The notes under the pieces: model-generated
What the model was told of the DNA's origin: nothing
The model's database searches: none
The model's input: only the letters and a program-made list of their open reading frames with translations
Part shown: positions 29,037 to 38,006 of the stretch, piece after piece
Layout: the number at the start of each line of letters is the position of its first letter
Numbering within the stretch: the stretch's first letter is position 1
Origin: Asaia bogorensis
Lineage (GTDB): Bacteria > Pseudomonadota > Alphaproteobacteria > CACIAM-22H2
DNA: 41,350 nucleotides
Assembly (NCBI GenBank): GCA_945901855.1
Contig: CAMDLT010000036.1
Span: 1 to 41,350, forward strand
Reading direction: 5' to 3'
Made by a program: the position numbers and the translations under genes

Positions 29037-30530
29037 TTACGCATGCGCATGTTGCCGACGCTGCAAGGCGCGCCATACCATGATTGCCCAAATTGCAAGC
29101 GTGGCCGCTCCAAGAATGCCAGCGATAGGGCGCTGGAAAAACATCAGGAACGAACCGTCGGACTTGATCATCGATGTCATGAAGCTCTGCTCGAGCAATT
29201 CGCCTAGCACAAGACCAAGAATGAGCGGCGCGACGGGAATGCCATTCTCCTCCATCAGCCAGCCGACCACGCCAAATATCAGCATCAGCAGGATGCCGTA
29301 GGGGCTATTCGTCATCGCGAAGGAGCCGACGATGCAGAACAATAGTATCGTGGGCAGCAGAATGTTTTTTGGCACCGTAAGCAGATGTCGCGCACCGCGG
29401 ATTGCGGCATAGCCAAGGGGCAGCATCAGTAGGTTCGCAAGAATGAAGATGATGAAAACGGCATAGATGAATTGTGGGTTCTCGAGGAATACGGCCGGGC
29501 CCGGGTTCATGCCTTTCATATAAAGTACGCCGATGACGATGGCGGTAATCGAATCGCCCGGAATGCCAAAGACGAGGGCTGGAATCCAAGCGCCTGCGAC
29601 CGCCGAATTATTGGACGAGGTGGATTCGACGACGCCCTCGATATGGCCGGTACCGAATTTTTCAGGCTCCTTGGAAAAGCGCTTTGCCATGGCGTACGAC
29701 ACCCAGGCAGCGATATCCGCACCCGCGCCTGGTAAGGCGCCAATTAGCGTCCCGAGGGCGGAACCGCGCAGGCAATTCTTCCAGTATTTCCTCGCGACAG
29801 CGCCAAGCCCCCTGAAGAGCGCGCCAACTTTGTCCTGCGCGAATTCCCCGACTTTTTCGATGCTCATCACGCCGCGCATCAGCTCGGAGACGGCAAAAAT
29901 GCCGATCATCGTCGGGATAAAGTTGATGCCGGACATCAGGTCGATATTGCCGAACGTGAATCGCGGATAGCCCGCAGCAGGGTCGATGCCGATGCAGCCT
30001 ATGGCAAGTCCGAGGAAAAGTGAGAGGAAGCCTTTTACGGGATCCGCCGATGAGATGAAAATCGCACAGGTAAGTCCAAGGCAGGCAAGCCAGAAATACT
30101 CGAAGGTAGAAAAATTTATAGCGAGTTCCGCCAGCATGGGTGCTGCGATAATCAGCACCATCACGCCGAATATGCCGCCCACCGCCGAGAAAACAAGGTT
30201 GGCCCCAAGGTTCAGCTCGAGCTGACCCTTTTTTGCCATCGCGTAGCTCTCTTCGGTATAGGCGGCGGAAGCGGGCGTGCCGGGCATCCGGAGCATGGCG
30301 GCTGGAATATCGCCCGCGAAAATCGCCATCGCCGTCGCCGTCACGATGGCGCCAAGCGCCGGCACAGGGCTCATGAAAAAGGTGATTGGTACAAGGAGAG
30401 CCGTGGCCATGGTCGCGGTGAGGCCAGGCATTGCGCCGACGAACAGGCCAAAAACGGCGGACGCGAAGATGACAAAAAGGACATATGGGTCGAAGACGAG
30501 TCCGAAGGCCGTGAGGATGGCTGCGCTCAT
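29037..30530 (-). CDS. tctA: Tripartite tricarboxylate transporter, large permease TctA
   Basis: TctA is the large membrane subunit (about 11-12 helices) of a secondary carrier that uses a periplasmic binding protein. The 497-residue protein has the family motif near the start, AMPGLTATMATALLVP, and a second copy of it, GALPGAGADIAAWVSY, in the middle, plus MPGTPASAAYT and FGIPGDS. Length is typical. It is last in the tctC-tctB-tctA run and starts three bases after tctB. The stop is two bases from the terminal repeat of an IS3 remnant, so the extreme C terminus could have been altered. The substrate, an organic acid, cannot be read from sequence. Confidence 0.94.
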   Translation of the reverse strand: MSAAILTAFGLVFDPYVLFVIFASAVFGLFVGAMPGLTATMATALLVPITFFMSPVPALGAIVTATAMAIFAGDIPAAMLRMPGTPASAAYTEESYAMAKKGQLELNLGANLVFSAVGGIFGVMVLIIAAPMLAELAINFSTFEYFWLACLGLTCAIFISSADPVKGFLSLFLGLAIGCIGIDPAAGYPRFTFGNIDLMSGINFIPTMIGIFAVSELMRGVMSIEKVGEFAQDKVGALFRGLGAVARKYWKNCLRGSALGTLIGALPGAGADIAAWVSYAMAKRFSKEPEKFGTGHIEGVVESTSSNNSAVAGAWIPALVFGIPGDSITAIVIGVLYMKGMNPGPAVFLENPQFIYAVFIIFILANLLMLPLGYAAIRGARHLLTVPKNILLPTILLFCIVGSFAMTNSPYGILLMLIFGVVGWLMEENGIPVAPLILGLVLGELLEQSFMTSMIKSDGSFLMFFQRPIAGILGAATLAIWAIMVWRALQRRQHAHA

Positions 30531-30533
30531 CTT

Positions 30534-31022
30534 TCAACCTCCGAAAAGGATTTGCATGAAAAGGCCGCGTGGCAGCGGCACGCGCATCATCGTGCCGAAA
30601 AACCACTGCATTGCGCCAGTGATGACAATTCCAAGCACAAGCGCAATAGCGGGCCGCACGCGGAACCAAAGAAAAAGGCCAACCATCAGCAAGAAGGCGG
30701 TCGGCATGAAGCCCAGCGGCTCTGCCAGCAGCAGATAGAAAACGATGCCCCCCGGTACGAGCAGGAAGGAAACCAGCCGCCCGCCCTGGTTGAAACCAGG
30801 ATCGAAGATGAAGATTCGTCGCGTACTGCTGGCAAGGGAACTCTGCCAGCCGCGCCACAAAACCAGGGCGCCGCAAATTGCGATACCAATGCCGATGATA
30901 CGGGGAAACAGCGAGGGGCCGTACTTTTGGCCTGGGAAGGCCGGGAACGTGCCAGCATAGACGAACATTGCCACAGCGAGCGCAATGAAGAACAGGCCAA
31001 GCCCTACGTCATGTATTCGCAT
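30534..31022 (-). CDS. tctB: Tripartite tricarboxylate transporter, small permease TctB
   Basis: TctB is the small, four-helix subunit of the tripartite carrier. The 162-residue protein begins MRIHDVGLGLFFIALAVAMF with the first helix. The FPGQKYGPSLFPRIIG segment, conserved in TctB, follows. Two more hydrophobic segments and a terminal one end at LFMQILFGG. I use the ATG at 31022; an upstream in-frame ATG (31172) would add 50 hydrophilic residues that overlap the hairpin and tctC end. A hairpin lies between tctC and this gene, and tctA follows closely. Confidence 0.9.
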   Translation of the reverse strand: MRIHDVGLGLFFIALAVAMFVYAGTFPAFPGQKYGPSLFPRIIGIGIAICGALVLWRGWQSSLASSTRRIFIFDPGFNQGGRLVSFLLVPGGIVFYLLLAEPLGFMPTAFLLMVGLFLWFRVRPAIALVLGIVITGAMQWFFGTMMRVPLPRGLFMQILFGG

Positions 31023-31053
31023 GCCATTGCCCCGCTGCGAGCCCGAGGAAGAG

Positions 31054-31080
31054 CGGGGCGTGGCCAAGGGCCACGCCCCG
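31054..31080 (-). promoter_or_regulatory. Hairpin between tctC and tctB
   Basis: A perfect 12-base-pair stem (31054-31065 with 31069-31080) has a three-base loop. No T-run follows on the minus strand. Such stems between the binding-protein gene and the permease genes often stabilise the upstream mRNA or reduce transcription of the downstream part, which fits the need for excess binding protein. Confidence 0.6.
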
Positions 31081-31095
31081 CAACGAGAAGCGCCG

Positions 31096-32088
31096 TCAGG
31101 CTTTTTTGGCGAGCCCAGCGGCGGCCATGGCCGAGCCCATGGCCTTGTCGCCTTCCGCCATATACTTTGCAAAGCCCGCCGGATCGGCCCAAGTTGTTCC
31201 GAATCCGCGTGCTGCCATGAACTCTTGAAACTCCTTGGAATCGTAAGCTTTTTTCAGGGCCGAGACCAAAGTGGCATTGACATTCTCCGGGATGCCTTTG
31301 GGGGCCGCGATGCCACGCCATGCGCCCACGGAGTAGTTGATCCCCAGCGCTTCATTCAGCGTTGGTACGTCCTTGAACGCGGGGTTGCGCTGTGGCGCCA
31401 TGATTGCCACGCTTCTGGCCCTGCCAGCATCAATCATCGCCTTGGCTTCCGGCACTGAGCACGTGACAATATCGATCCCGCCGGCTGCAAGATCCTGCAT
31501 GGCTGGTGCGGCGCCGTTTGAGGGCACCCAGGCCACGTGATCGGGTTTCAGGCCCATCGCCTGCAACCAGCCGATCAACGCAAGATGCCAGATGCCGCCT
31601 TGGCCAGTGCCCGAGGCCTTGAACCTGCCCGACGGCGCAGCCTTAATGGCATCGGCAAGCGCCTTGACATCTTTGTAGGGCGAGGCCGCATTCACCTGTA
31701 CGCCGGGTGGATCGACATTCATCAGCGCAAGCGGAGTATAGCTTTCCGGTTTGAGATCCGTGAGGCCCTGATGGTGCATCATGGTAATTTCAACCGTGAT
31801 CATCCCGATCGTGTAACCGTCGGGCGTGCCCGTCGCGATCGCCGAATGGCCCACAACCCCGGAGCCACCCGTACGGTTCACCACATTGAACGGTTGGCCG
31901 AGATCCTTCTCGAGAATTGCAGCAACGATACGTGCAGTCGCATCCGTGCCGCCGCCCGCACCCCACGGACAAACCAACGTGACAGGACGATTGGGGTATC
32001 TTGCTTGCCCAGTTGCCGAGAAGGGCAGGGAGGCGGCAGCACCTGTGGCCGCAATCCCTGAGAGAACGTGACGCCGATTGATGGACAT
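31096..32088 (-). CDS. tctC: Tripartite tricarboxylate transporter periplasmic binding protein TctC
   Basis: This is a Bug-type solute receptor of 330 residues. It starts MSINRRHVLSGIAATGAAA, a twin-arginine-like signal peptide with an RR pair at 5-6, and is cleaved probably near SATGQA. The mature part begins YPNRPVTLVCPWGAGGGTD, the typical first block of TctC proteins, and contains GTPDGYTIGM and VPTLNEALG. The ATG at 32088 is preceded by GGAGG eight bases upstream, stronger than the alternative at 32103. The product captures a carboxylate and hands it to TctAB. The ligand is unknown. Confidence 0.93.
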   Translation of the reverse strand: MSINRRHVLSGIAATGAAASLPFSATGQARYPNRPVTLVCPWGAGGGTDATARIVAAILEKDLGQPFNVVNRTGGSGVVGHSAIATGTPDGYTIGMITVEITMMHHQGLTDLKPESYTPLALMNVDPPGVQVNAASPYKDVKALADAIKAAPSGRFKASGTGQGGIWHLALIGWLQAMGLKPDHVAWVPSNGAAPAMQDLAAGGIDIVTCSVPEAKAMIDAGRARSVAIMAPQRNPAFKDVPTLNEALGINYSVGAWRGIAAPKGIPENVNATLVSALKKAYDSKEFQEFMAARGFGTTWADPAGFAKYMAEGDKAMGSAMAAAGLAKKA

Positions 32089-32703
32089 GGTCGCTTCCTC
32101 CAAAGTTTATGGTGGCGCTTCTTTTGGCGCCCATACAAGCCAGTGCAAAAAAAGTGTCGATTTCTTGCCTAGCGTTTGCAACGATATCCGACATCACGCG
32201 CTTGCATTTGGCAAGCGGAAACTGAAATCGCGCTTGAACCCATATTTCCCAGATTAGCCATTAAACTTGGCCTATGTCGATTCACTTTAAAATATATAAC
32301 TCATAACATTGTAATATTAACTTGTAGTGATGTCAACACAGTCAAAAGAGGTTTTCACCGTCAGCGACTATGTCCGGTCTCCTTCAGGGCCCTGTCTAAA
32401 CCGACTTATGGGCCACCCTGAAGAGAGCCGATCAGTTTAATCGATCTCATCTTCGTCCCTTTCGCGGCAACGATGAGCCGAAAACACGCCGGCACGCAAA
32501 CCACTCAAAACTGTCCTATGGGTGCTGACGGCGAAAACTCGAAATGGTGACCGAGATGCCGCGACTCTTTCATTCGGCTTGGTTCAAAAACTCGGCCAGC
32601 CGCGCCTTGACGAGGCCCGATTTTCGTCGATCAACGCGATCGAGACCACCAGTTTTGCCCGAGAAAATCGATCAACTCAGGACCTCGCATGTTTCAACGG
32701 CAA
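32089..32703. other. Gene-free stretch upstream of tctC
   Basis: I see no coding region in these 615 bases. It must hold the tctC promoter. GCTTGCATTTGGCAAGC at 32200-32216 is a palindrome with six-base arms and a five-base centre, 112 bases ahead of the tctC start, and another TTGC/GCAA pair lies at 32164-32180. The part from 32270 to 32345 is rich in A+T. The rest (32350-32700) has composition like decayed insertion-sequence DNA but gave no recognisable protein in any frame. Confidence 0.45.
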
Positions 32704-33912
32704 TCAAAGGCGTGCAGTGATCAGCTTGGTCTGACTATTCAAAAGCACAAGATCGATGTCGCGATAGAGTTCGAACAGCGTCTCCGACATCATGCAGCCA
32801 TCCACACTTTTCGCGGCCGCCCGGCTGAAAATCCCGATGATGTGCGTCAGCGCCGTGATCGACCATCCGAGCTGCCAGTAGTTGGCGCTGGCAGTTCGCA
32901 GAAATTCGCGGAATTTCGACGGATCGTTCTTGCCGACGAATTCGGCGTGCCGCATCGCGTAATCGCGAAAAAACTCGTCTGGGGCGCGCGCCTGCGCCGA
33001 AAGCTTTCGCCCGCTTGAGATGCGCAACGTATCTAGCTGCTGGCGAACACTGGAGCTGATGCGCTGGCCGTCGGTCGGCTTCGAGCGCTCTGAACGGTAC
33101 CAGCCGAGTAGGCGGCCGATCGGTTCGATGATGCGACCATACGACCATTCATAATAGGTGATGCCGCGCCAGGCCTCAAACGTTTCTTGGGTCTGCGAGG
33201 CGGAGATGCCGAAGGCCGATACGAACAACGTGGCTTCCGGGGCGGTCGGATCCCAGATCGCGTCAATGAACCTGCCCAGCCCCGCCTTCGTCGAAGTCGC
33301 GTCTTGGAGTGCCTTCTCGACGATTGGCGTAACCTTGCGCGAGATCGTATCGCGCACGGCCTTGTCCTCGGCGTCGGTGATGCAAAAATAGGCGACGTCG
33401 ATGTCGGGGAATTCCTTGTACAGCGCCTGCTTCAACAGGAATGGGTCGAGCGATGGAATACTGTCGATCTTTTCCAGAATCGCTATATCGCGCTTGGTTG
33501 GCCCTTCCGTTTGTTGGTAATTGACGCCGAGAAACTCGCGCATCAGCACTTCGAAATTGCGCTGTCGGACATAAAGAACGACCCCACCCGCTTCGCGTTG
33601 GATCTGCGAATAGGGAATAAATATCCCGGTTTCGACCGGCCGGTCGATGGACACCACGCCAGCCGTCAGCTGTGCGACAAGATCCCATTCGTTTGCCCCG
33701 CCTGCGGCGGTGCCTTCGCCAAAGCTAAAATTCGGCATCTTGAAGATAACGGTCGCATTCAGCGAGCGGCAAGCGAAGAGCGGCTTTTTGTCTTTCGCCG
33801 TCGCCATGCGCTTGACAACGTCCAGCACAACCGACGAATTCTCGCTCAGCACCTGCTCGAGGATCGGATTGCGCGCGCTGGTCTTCGTCCGAGGGCGTTT
33901 GGGATCGTTCAT
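32704..33912 (-). CDS. Orphan protein of unknown function, 402 residues
   Basis: I do not recognise this protein. It starts MNDPKRPRTKTSARNPILE (ATG at 33912; a TTG at 33948 could add 12 residues). No signal peptide or membrane segment is evident. The first third is mixed alpha/beta with a strand-rich run ATVIFKMPNFSFGEG and GIFIPYSQIQRE. The middle is charged and helical (LLKQALYKEFPDIDVAYF, IVEKALQDATSTKAG). The final third contains aromatic-rich helices (GITYYEWSYGRIIEPIG, ASANYWQLGW). Codon use is that of a real gene. It lies alone between the tctC control region and a divergent pentapeptide gene. No frameshift was seen. Confidence 0.68.
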   Translation of the reverse strand: MNDPKRPRTKTSARNPILEQVLSENSSVVLDVVKRMATAKDKKPLFACRSLNATVIFKMPNFSFGEGTAAGGANEWDLVAQLTAGVVSIDRPVETGIFIPYSQIQREAGGVVLYVRQRNFEVLMREFLGVNYQQTEGPTKRDIAILEKIDSIPSLDPFLLKQALYKEFPDIDVAYFCITDAEDKAVRDTISRKVTPIVEKALQDATSTKAGLGRFIDAIWDPTAPEATLFVSAFGISASQTQETFEAWRGITYYEWSYGRIIEPIGRLLGWYRSERSKPTDGQRISSSVRQQLDTLRISSGRKLSAQARAPDEFFRDYAMRHAEFVGKNDPSKFREFLRTASANYWQLGWSITALTHIIGIFSRAAAKSVDGCMMSETLFELYRDIDLVLLNSQTKLITARL

Positions 33913-34163
33913 TGATGGCACGCATGCAATACGCTGCGAGATGTCCAAAAATTTCCAATCAAAAGTGGCTCAGAGCCTCTGACGAAAGAGATGAAGTTTC
34001 GGAAACGCATGTTCATCGGTTATTGGCCACATTTATTGTATATTCTAATTCGATCACAAATATGCAGTCAAGTTCTATTGGGTAAGTGCGCCTGATGTCG
34101 ATCCCGTTCAAAGTTCAAATTGGAAGCCAATATTAACCAAACTTCGCTGTCGCATCCCTCAAC
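33913..34163. other. A+T-rich divergent spacer
   Basis: This spacer separates the 402-residue orphan from the pentapeptide gene. Bases 34025-34060 are very A+T-rich. TATATT at 34039-34044 could be a -10 element for the plus-strand genes, and on the minus strand TACAAT lies in the same place, but neither has a convincing -35. No gene is seen. Confidence 0.3.
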
Positions 34164-34559
34164 GTGCGACTAGCTTGCTCAATATGCGGTCAATCGAATA
34201 CCAGCGCGGCCGGACGCGAACAGCGAGATTGGCGTGCCCAGATGAGGAGCCTGAAGCTGATATCAAGCACTGGCGGTGCAAGTGCCCAAACCGAACGGAC
34301 GCTTCGGATCAGGGCGGTTTTGCGCGGCGCCGATCTCCGCGAGGCGCGTCTTGTCCCCGTGGAACTCAAAGACCCGGCTGGCAAGCCCAGCGGTCGGAGG
34401 TTTCCAGCTAATCCCACCAGTGCCAATCTCGCGCATGCGATTTTCGACAAGGCGGACCTGATCCGTGCCGTGCTGCACGGGGCGGACATTGCCCGTGCGA
34501 GCTTCGTCGATGCGACGACCGAAGGCATGAACCTCACCGGCATTCGCAAGCTCAATTGA
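34164..34559 (+). CDS. Pentapeptide-repeat protein, short or fragmentary
   Basis: Residues 50 to the end are built of A(D/N)LxX repeats: AVLRG ADLRE ARLVP, an interruption of about 20 residues, then ANLAH AIFDK ADLIR AVLHG ADIAR ASFVD. Such repeats fold as a right-handed quadrilateral beta-helix used for binding partners, sometimes DNA gyrase. The first 45 residues are not repeat-like and may not be translated: the GTG at 34164 opens the frame, while an ATG at 34242 gives a shorter product of 105 residues. With only about eight repeats it may be the end of a once longer gene. The next gene begins 86 bases later in the same direction. Confidence 0.62.
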   Translation: MRLACSICGQSNTSAAGREQRDWRAQMRSLKLISSTGGASAQTERTLRIRAVLRGADLREARLVPVELKDPAGKPSGRRFPANPTSANLAHAIFDKADLIRAVLHGADIARASFVDATTEGMNLTGIRKLN

Positions 34560-34645
34560 GCAGACATTTCGCAGATAGGCTTTCTGAACAGCGACAATTT
34601 CGGCATCTCTGGAGACTTCGCAAACTAGGCCTAGGAGTGACGTCG

Positions 34646-35452
34646 ATGCCGGATGGTAAGCACCGCATCACCTGCCACGTCTCAATGAACGTTGGCGGCG
34701 AGGAGCTTGCGGCGCGGCGCTTCCATTCGGTCGACGACGCGGCAACGTGGCTGCTGTCGACGGGAAACCGGCTGAAAGGCGCAGTCGATGCTCAGCTTTT
34801 CGAGAAGATCTGCGACAAGTTTCTTGTTGATGTCTGTGCCACGGTCGACGAAGACGGCTACAGCGAGAAGATCGCTATCTTTTCGGGGCGGCTGCAGGAT
34901 GCAGAGGAAAAACTCCTGAAGTGCATCCGAATGTTTGAGGAGAAGATCCACAGCGATTTCCATGCGGCCGCTGAAAAGGCAGCACGCGACCGCCGCGGTC
35001 GTCGATTGCTGTTGCAGATCAGTGGCGCATTTGCGGGCGCCCTGTTGATTGCGGTCGGCTATTATGGGCTACGTCTCCTTCCGCCCATGTTTGACACCGA
35101 CGTTATGAGCGACCGGCTGCTTAGCGCGCCGTCGTCGGCGTTTATGGGTGCGTGGCGTCCGACCGGGGCTGTAGACGGATGCAACTCAAGTCGCATCGCC
35201 TTTCAGCGCGGGCAGTTCGAACTTGTGGTCAGCGGGCGCCAACGGGTACTGAACGCGCGCTACGAAAGTCCAAACGCATCGACGCTCAAGGTTGAATACA
35301 CCGCCGACAATGTCCGCGTAACGCAGATTTTCCGGAGCCTTGCTGAACCGGGTACGATCCAGTTGGTAGCTGCAAATGCGACAGATACTGACGTTCAGGC
35401 CACTGCGAGTCGCCTCGTTGGGACCCGCTTTGCTCGGTGCAATCCGGGTTAG
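34646..35452 (+). CDS. Single-span membrane protein of unknown function
   Basis: I do not recognise this family. The 268-residue product has an N-terminal cytoplasmic part (1-128) with a predicted amphipathic helical run (LQDAEEKLLKCIRMFEEKIH, about 80-100). A positively charged turn DRRGRR is followed by one membrane helix (about 125-147, LLLQISGAFAGALLIAVGYYG). The external part of about 115 residues is beta-rich with two cysteines, one near WRPTGAVDGCNSS and one close to the C terminus, which could form a disulfide. The ATG at 34646 has GGAG eight bases upstream; a TTG at 34556 would extend it by 30 residues. It may be co-transcribed with the pentapeptide gene. Confidence 0.65.
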   Translation: MPDGKHRITCHVSMNVGGEELAARRFHSVDDAATWLLSTGNRLKGAVDAQLFEKICDKFLVDVCATVDEDGYSEKIAIFSGRLQDAEEKLLKCIRMFEEKIHSDFHAAAEKAARDRRGRRLLLQISGAFAGALLIAVGYYGLRLLPPMFDTDVMSDRLLSAPSSAFMGAWRPTGAVDGCNSSRIAFQRGQFELVVSGRQRVLNARYESPNASTLKVEYTADNVRVTQIFRSLAEPGTIQLVAANATDTDVQATASRLVGTRFARCNPG

Positions 35453-35489
35453 GAAGAGCCAGGGTCCAGATCCATTTGCGCCTCCAGAT

Positions 35490-35700
35490 GACCGTTGCTG
35501 CCAGGCATATAGGTATTGGAGCTTGCGGTTACGGCGCGGCGGAATGACCGGCTCGGTACCGCGTGCGGCCAGCCAGTTGCGCTATGCGGCGCTATCGTAG
35601 CCCTGGTCGGCGATCAGATGGGCGGGCGGCGGCATTGCATCAAGGCATGTGCGAGCGGCCTTGTGGTCGCTCGTGTTGCCCGGCCACCCTTGCTGCGGCG
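35490..35700 (-). mobile_element. IS5-family transposase fragment
   Basis: On the minus strand the text reads GNTSDHKAARTCLDAMPP, AHLIADQGYDSAA, a TAG, then RNWLAARGTEPVIPPRRNRK. These are the middle blocks of an IS5-type DDE transposase with the catalytic aspartate in LIADQGYD. The stop codon and the missing ends show it is dead. It lies just past the membrane-protein gene. Confidence 0.8.
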
Positions 35701-35790
35701 AGTAGCATGGTGTTCTGAGATCTGAAAATCGGATCGCTCTTGAGTAGAGTTTTTTTGAGATGATTTTCCTGCATGTGGAAGCGGAAGACG

Positions 35791-35895
35791 ATGAAAGCAT
35801 CGAAGTTTTCGGACGCCCAGAAGGCGTTCATCCTGAAACAGGCGTCCGAGGCTCTAAACTGGCGAGAATACCGGAAGCAACAGGGCTGGGTCTGT
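35791..35895 (+). mobile_element. IS3-family orfA fragment (5' end)
   Basis: From the ATG at 35791 the product begins MKASKFSDAQKAFILKQASE, which is the N terminus of an IS3-family OrfA helix-turn-helix protein. After about 20 residues similarity stops. It is of the same type as the orfB remnant at 28535-29034, so the two may be pieces of copies of one element. Sequence from 35896 to 36031 holds nothing else I recognise. Confidence 0.75.
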
Positions 35896-36041
35896 AGATT
35901 GACGCGAAGTCGTCCCGGATGTCAGAATTCCGTTCGCTCAAACGATTTATTGGGGAAATGTCGGTCTATTGTGTGTCTTTAATGGACCATCAAATGTAGG
36001 CCAAACGCCAACAGCCCCACAACATAACGACGGAGGAAGCC

Positions 36042-37826
36042 TTGACGCGCCCACTACGGTCCCGCCAGTGGTTTAACAACCCCGAAAACCCCGGCATGAC
36101 GGCTCTGTATCTCGAGCGTTATCTCAATTTCGGCATGACGCTCGACGAGCTCAAGTCGGGCAAGCCGATCATCGGCATCGCGCAGACGGGATCCGACCTG
36201 TCGCCGTGCAACCGCCACCACCTCGAGCTCGCCAAGCGCGTGCGCGAGGGGATCATCGCGGCCGGCGGCGTGTGCTTCGAGTTCCCATGCCATCCGATCC
36301 AGGAAACCGGCAAACGCCCGACCGCGAGTCTCGACCGGAACCTGTCGTACCTTTCGTTGGTCGAGGTACTATTCGGCTATCCGATCGACGGCGTCGTGCT
36401 GACGACGGGCTGCGACAAGACGACGCCCGCGCTGCTAATGGCGGCCGCCACCGTTAACATTCCCGCGATCGGCCTCAATGTCGGCCCGATGCTGAACGGC
36501 TGGAACGGCAAGGAACGCGTTGGCTCGGGCATGGTCGTCTGGAAGGCGCGCGAGCGCCACGCAGCCGGAGAAATCACCTACGAGCAGTTCATCGATATTG
36601 TCAGCTCGTCCGCTCCATCGAACGGCCACTGCAACACGATGGGCACCGCCTCGACGATGAACGCGCTTTCCGAAGCGCTCGGCATGTGCCTGCCCGGTTC
36701 GGCGGCGATCCCGGCTCCCTACCGCGAACGCGGCCAGATCGCCTACGAGACCGGCCGGCGCATCGTCGCGATGGTCGAAGAAGACCTGAAGCCGTCGGAT
36801 ATCATGACGCGCGAGGCGTTCGAGAACGCGATCGTCGCCAGCACGGCGATCGGCGGCTCGACCAACGCGCCCGTGCATGTCAATGCGATCGCCAAGCATA
36901 TGGGTGTAAAGCTCGACATTGCCGACTGGGAAAAGCACGGCTTCGAAATTCCGCTGCTCGTCAATCTCCAGCCGGCGGGCGAGTATCTTGCCGAAGAGTA
37001 TTTTCGCGCCGGCGGCCTGCCTGCGGTGATCGCCGAGTTGATGCGGCACGGCAAGATCCGCGAGCATGCAATGACGGTTTCCGGCAGGACCATCGGCGAG
37101 AACTGCAAGGGTGCGAAGTCCGGCGATCCCGACGTCATCCGAAGCTGGGACAATCCGCTGCGCAGGAACGCGGGCTTCCTCAATCTCAAGGGCACGCTCT
37201 TCGACAGCGCCATCATGAAGACGAGCGTCATATCGAAAGAATTCCAGGACCGCTATCTCTCGAACCCGAAGGACCCCAATGCCTTCGAAGGCAAGGTGGC
37301 CGTATTCGAAGGGCCGGAGGACTATCACCATCGGATCGACGATCCGGCGCTCGGCATCGACGAGCATACGATCCTGATCATTCGCGGGGTCGGCCCAATC
37401 GGCTATCCCGGTGCGGCCGAGGTCGTGAACATGCAGCCGCCGGCAGCGCTCATCAGGCGCGGTGTGCTGTCGCTGCCTTGCATCGGCGACGGACGGCAGT
37501 CAGGCACGTCCGGCACGCCATCGATTCTGAACGCCTCGCCCGAGGCAGCGGTTGGCGGTGGTCTCGCGATCCTGAAAACTGGCGACCGTATCCGCATCGA
37601 TCTCAACAAGCGCACGGCCGACATCCTGCTGCCGCCCGAAGAGATCAAGAAGCGGCACGCGGATCTGGATGCGAAGGGCGGCTTCCCCTATCCGGCCAGT
37701 CAGACGCCGTGGCAGGAGATCCAGCGCTCGATGGTCGATCAGTTGTCCGAAGGCATGACGCTGAAGCCAGCGGTCAAATATCAGAAGATCGCCCAGACCT
37801 CGGGCACGCCGCGCGACAACCACTGA
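36042..37826 (+). CDS. xylD: IlvD/Edd-family pentonate dehydratase, xylonate dehydratase-like
   Basis: The 594-residue enzyme is an Fe-S dehydratase that turns an aldonate into a 2-keto-3-deoxy-aldonate. Cluster cysteines are Cys56 (SPCNRH), Cys124 (TGCDKTTPA) and Cys197 ([11 protein letters not shown]); the serine-rich active loop is [11 protein letters not shown]. The opening [18 protein letters not shown] and [11 protein letters not shown] match the Caulobacter XylD sequence I remember, more than dihydroxyacid or 6-phosphogluconate dehydratase. L-arabonate is another possible substrate. The start is a TTG at 36042, supported by GGAGG at 36032-36036 (five bases away). It is intact although insertion-sequence fragments lie upstream. 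No sugar dehydrogenase is adjacent. Confidence 0.88.
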   Translation: MTRPLRSRQWFNNPENPGMTALYLERYLNFGMTLDELKSGKPIIGIAQTGSDLSPCNRHHLELAKRVREGIIAAGGVCFEFPCHPIQETGKRPTASLDRNLSYLSLVEVLFGYPIDGVVLTTGCDKTTPALLMAAATVNIPAIGLNVGPMLNGWNGKERVGSGMVVWKARERHAAGEITYEQFIDIVSSSAPSNGHCNTMGTASTMNALSEALGMCLPGSAAIPAPYRERGQIAYETGRRIVAMVEEDLKPSDIMTREAFENAIVASTAIGGSTNAPVHVNAIAKHMGVKLDIADWEKHGFEIPLLVNLQPAGEYLAEEYFRAGGLPAVIAELMRHGKIREHAMTVSGRTIGENCKGAKSGDPDVIRSWDNPLRRNAGFLNLKGTLFDSAIMKTSVISKEFQDRYLSNPKDPNAFEGKVAVFEGPEDYHHRIDDPALGIDEHTILIIRGVGPIGYPGAAEVVNMQPPAALIRRGVLSLPCIGDGRQSGTSGTPSILNASPEAAVGGGLAILKTGDRIRIDLNKRTADILLPPEEIKKRHADLDAKGGFPYPASQTPWQEIQRSMVDQLSEGMTLKPAVKYQKIAQTSGTPRDNH

Positions 37827-38006
37827 TGCCGGAACGCGCCTCGAGTCGCCGTCCTAATCTTCACAGACCGCCACAGCAATTGTGGCCATGATTTACAGAT
37901 GTGGTCGATGAAGTTCGGCAGGCTTCGTCATCCGAACGTCATGGCCGGATCAGCGTCGGGAAGATGGCGGCGCCCTCGAACCGAAGGGGCGCGAGGGTGA
38001 TTTCTG

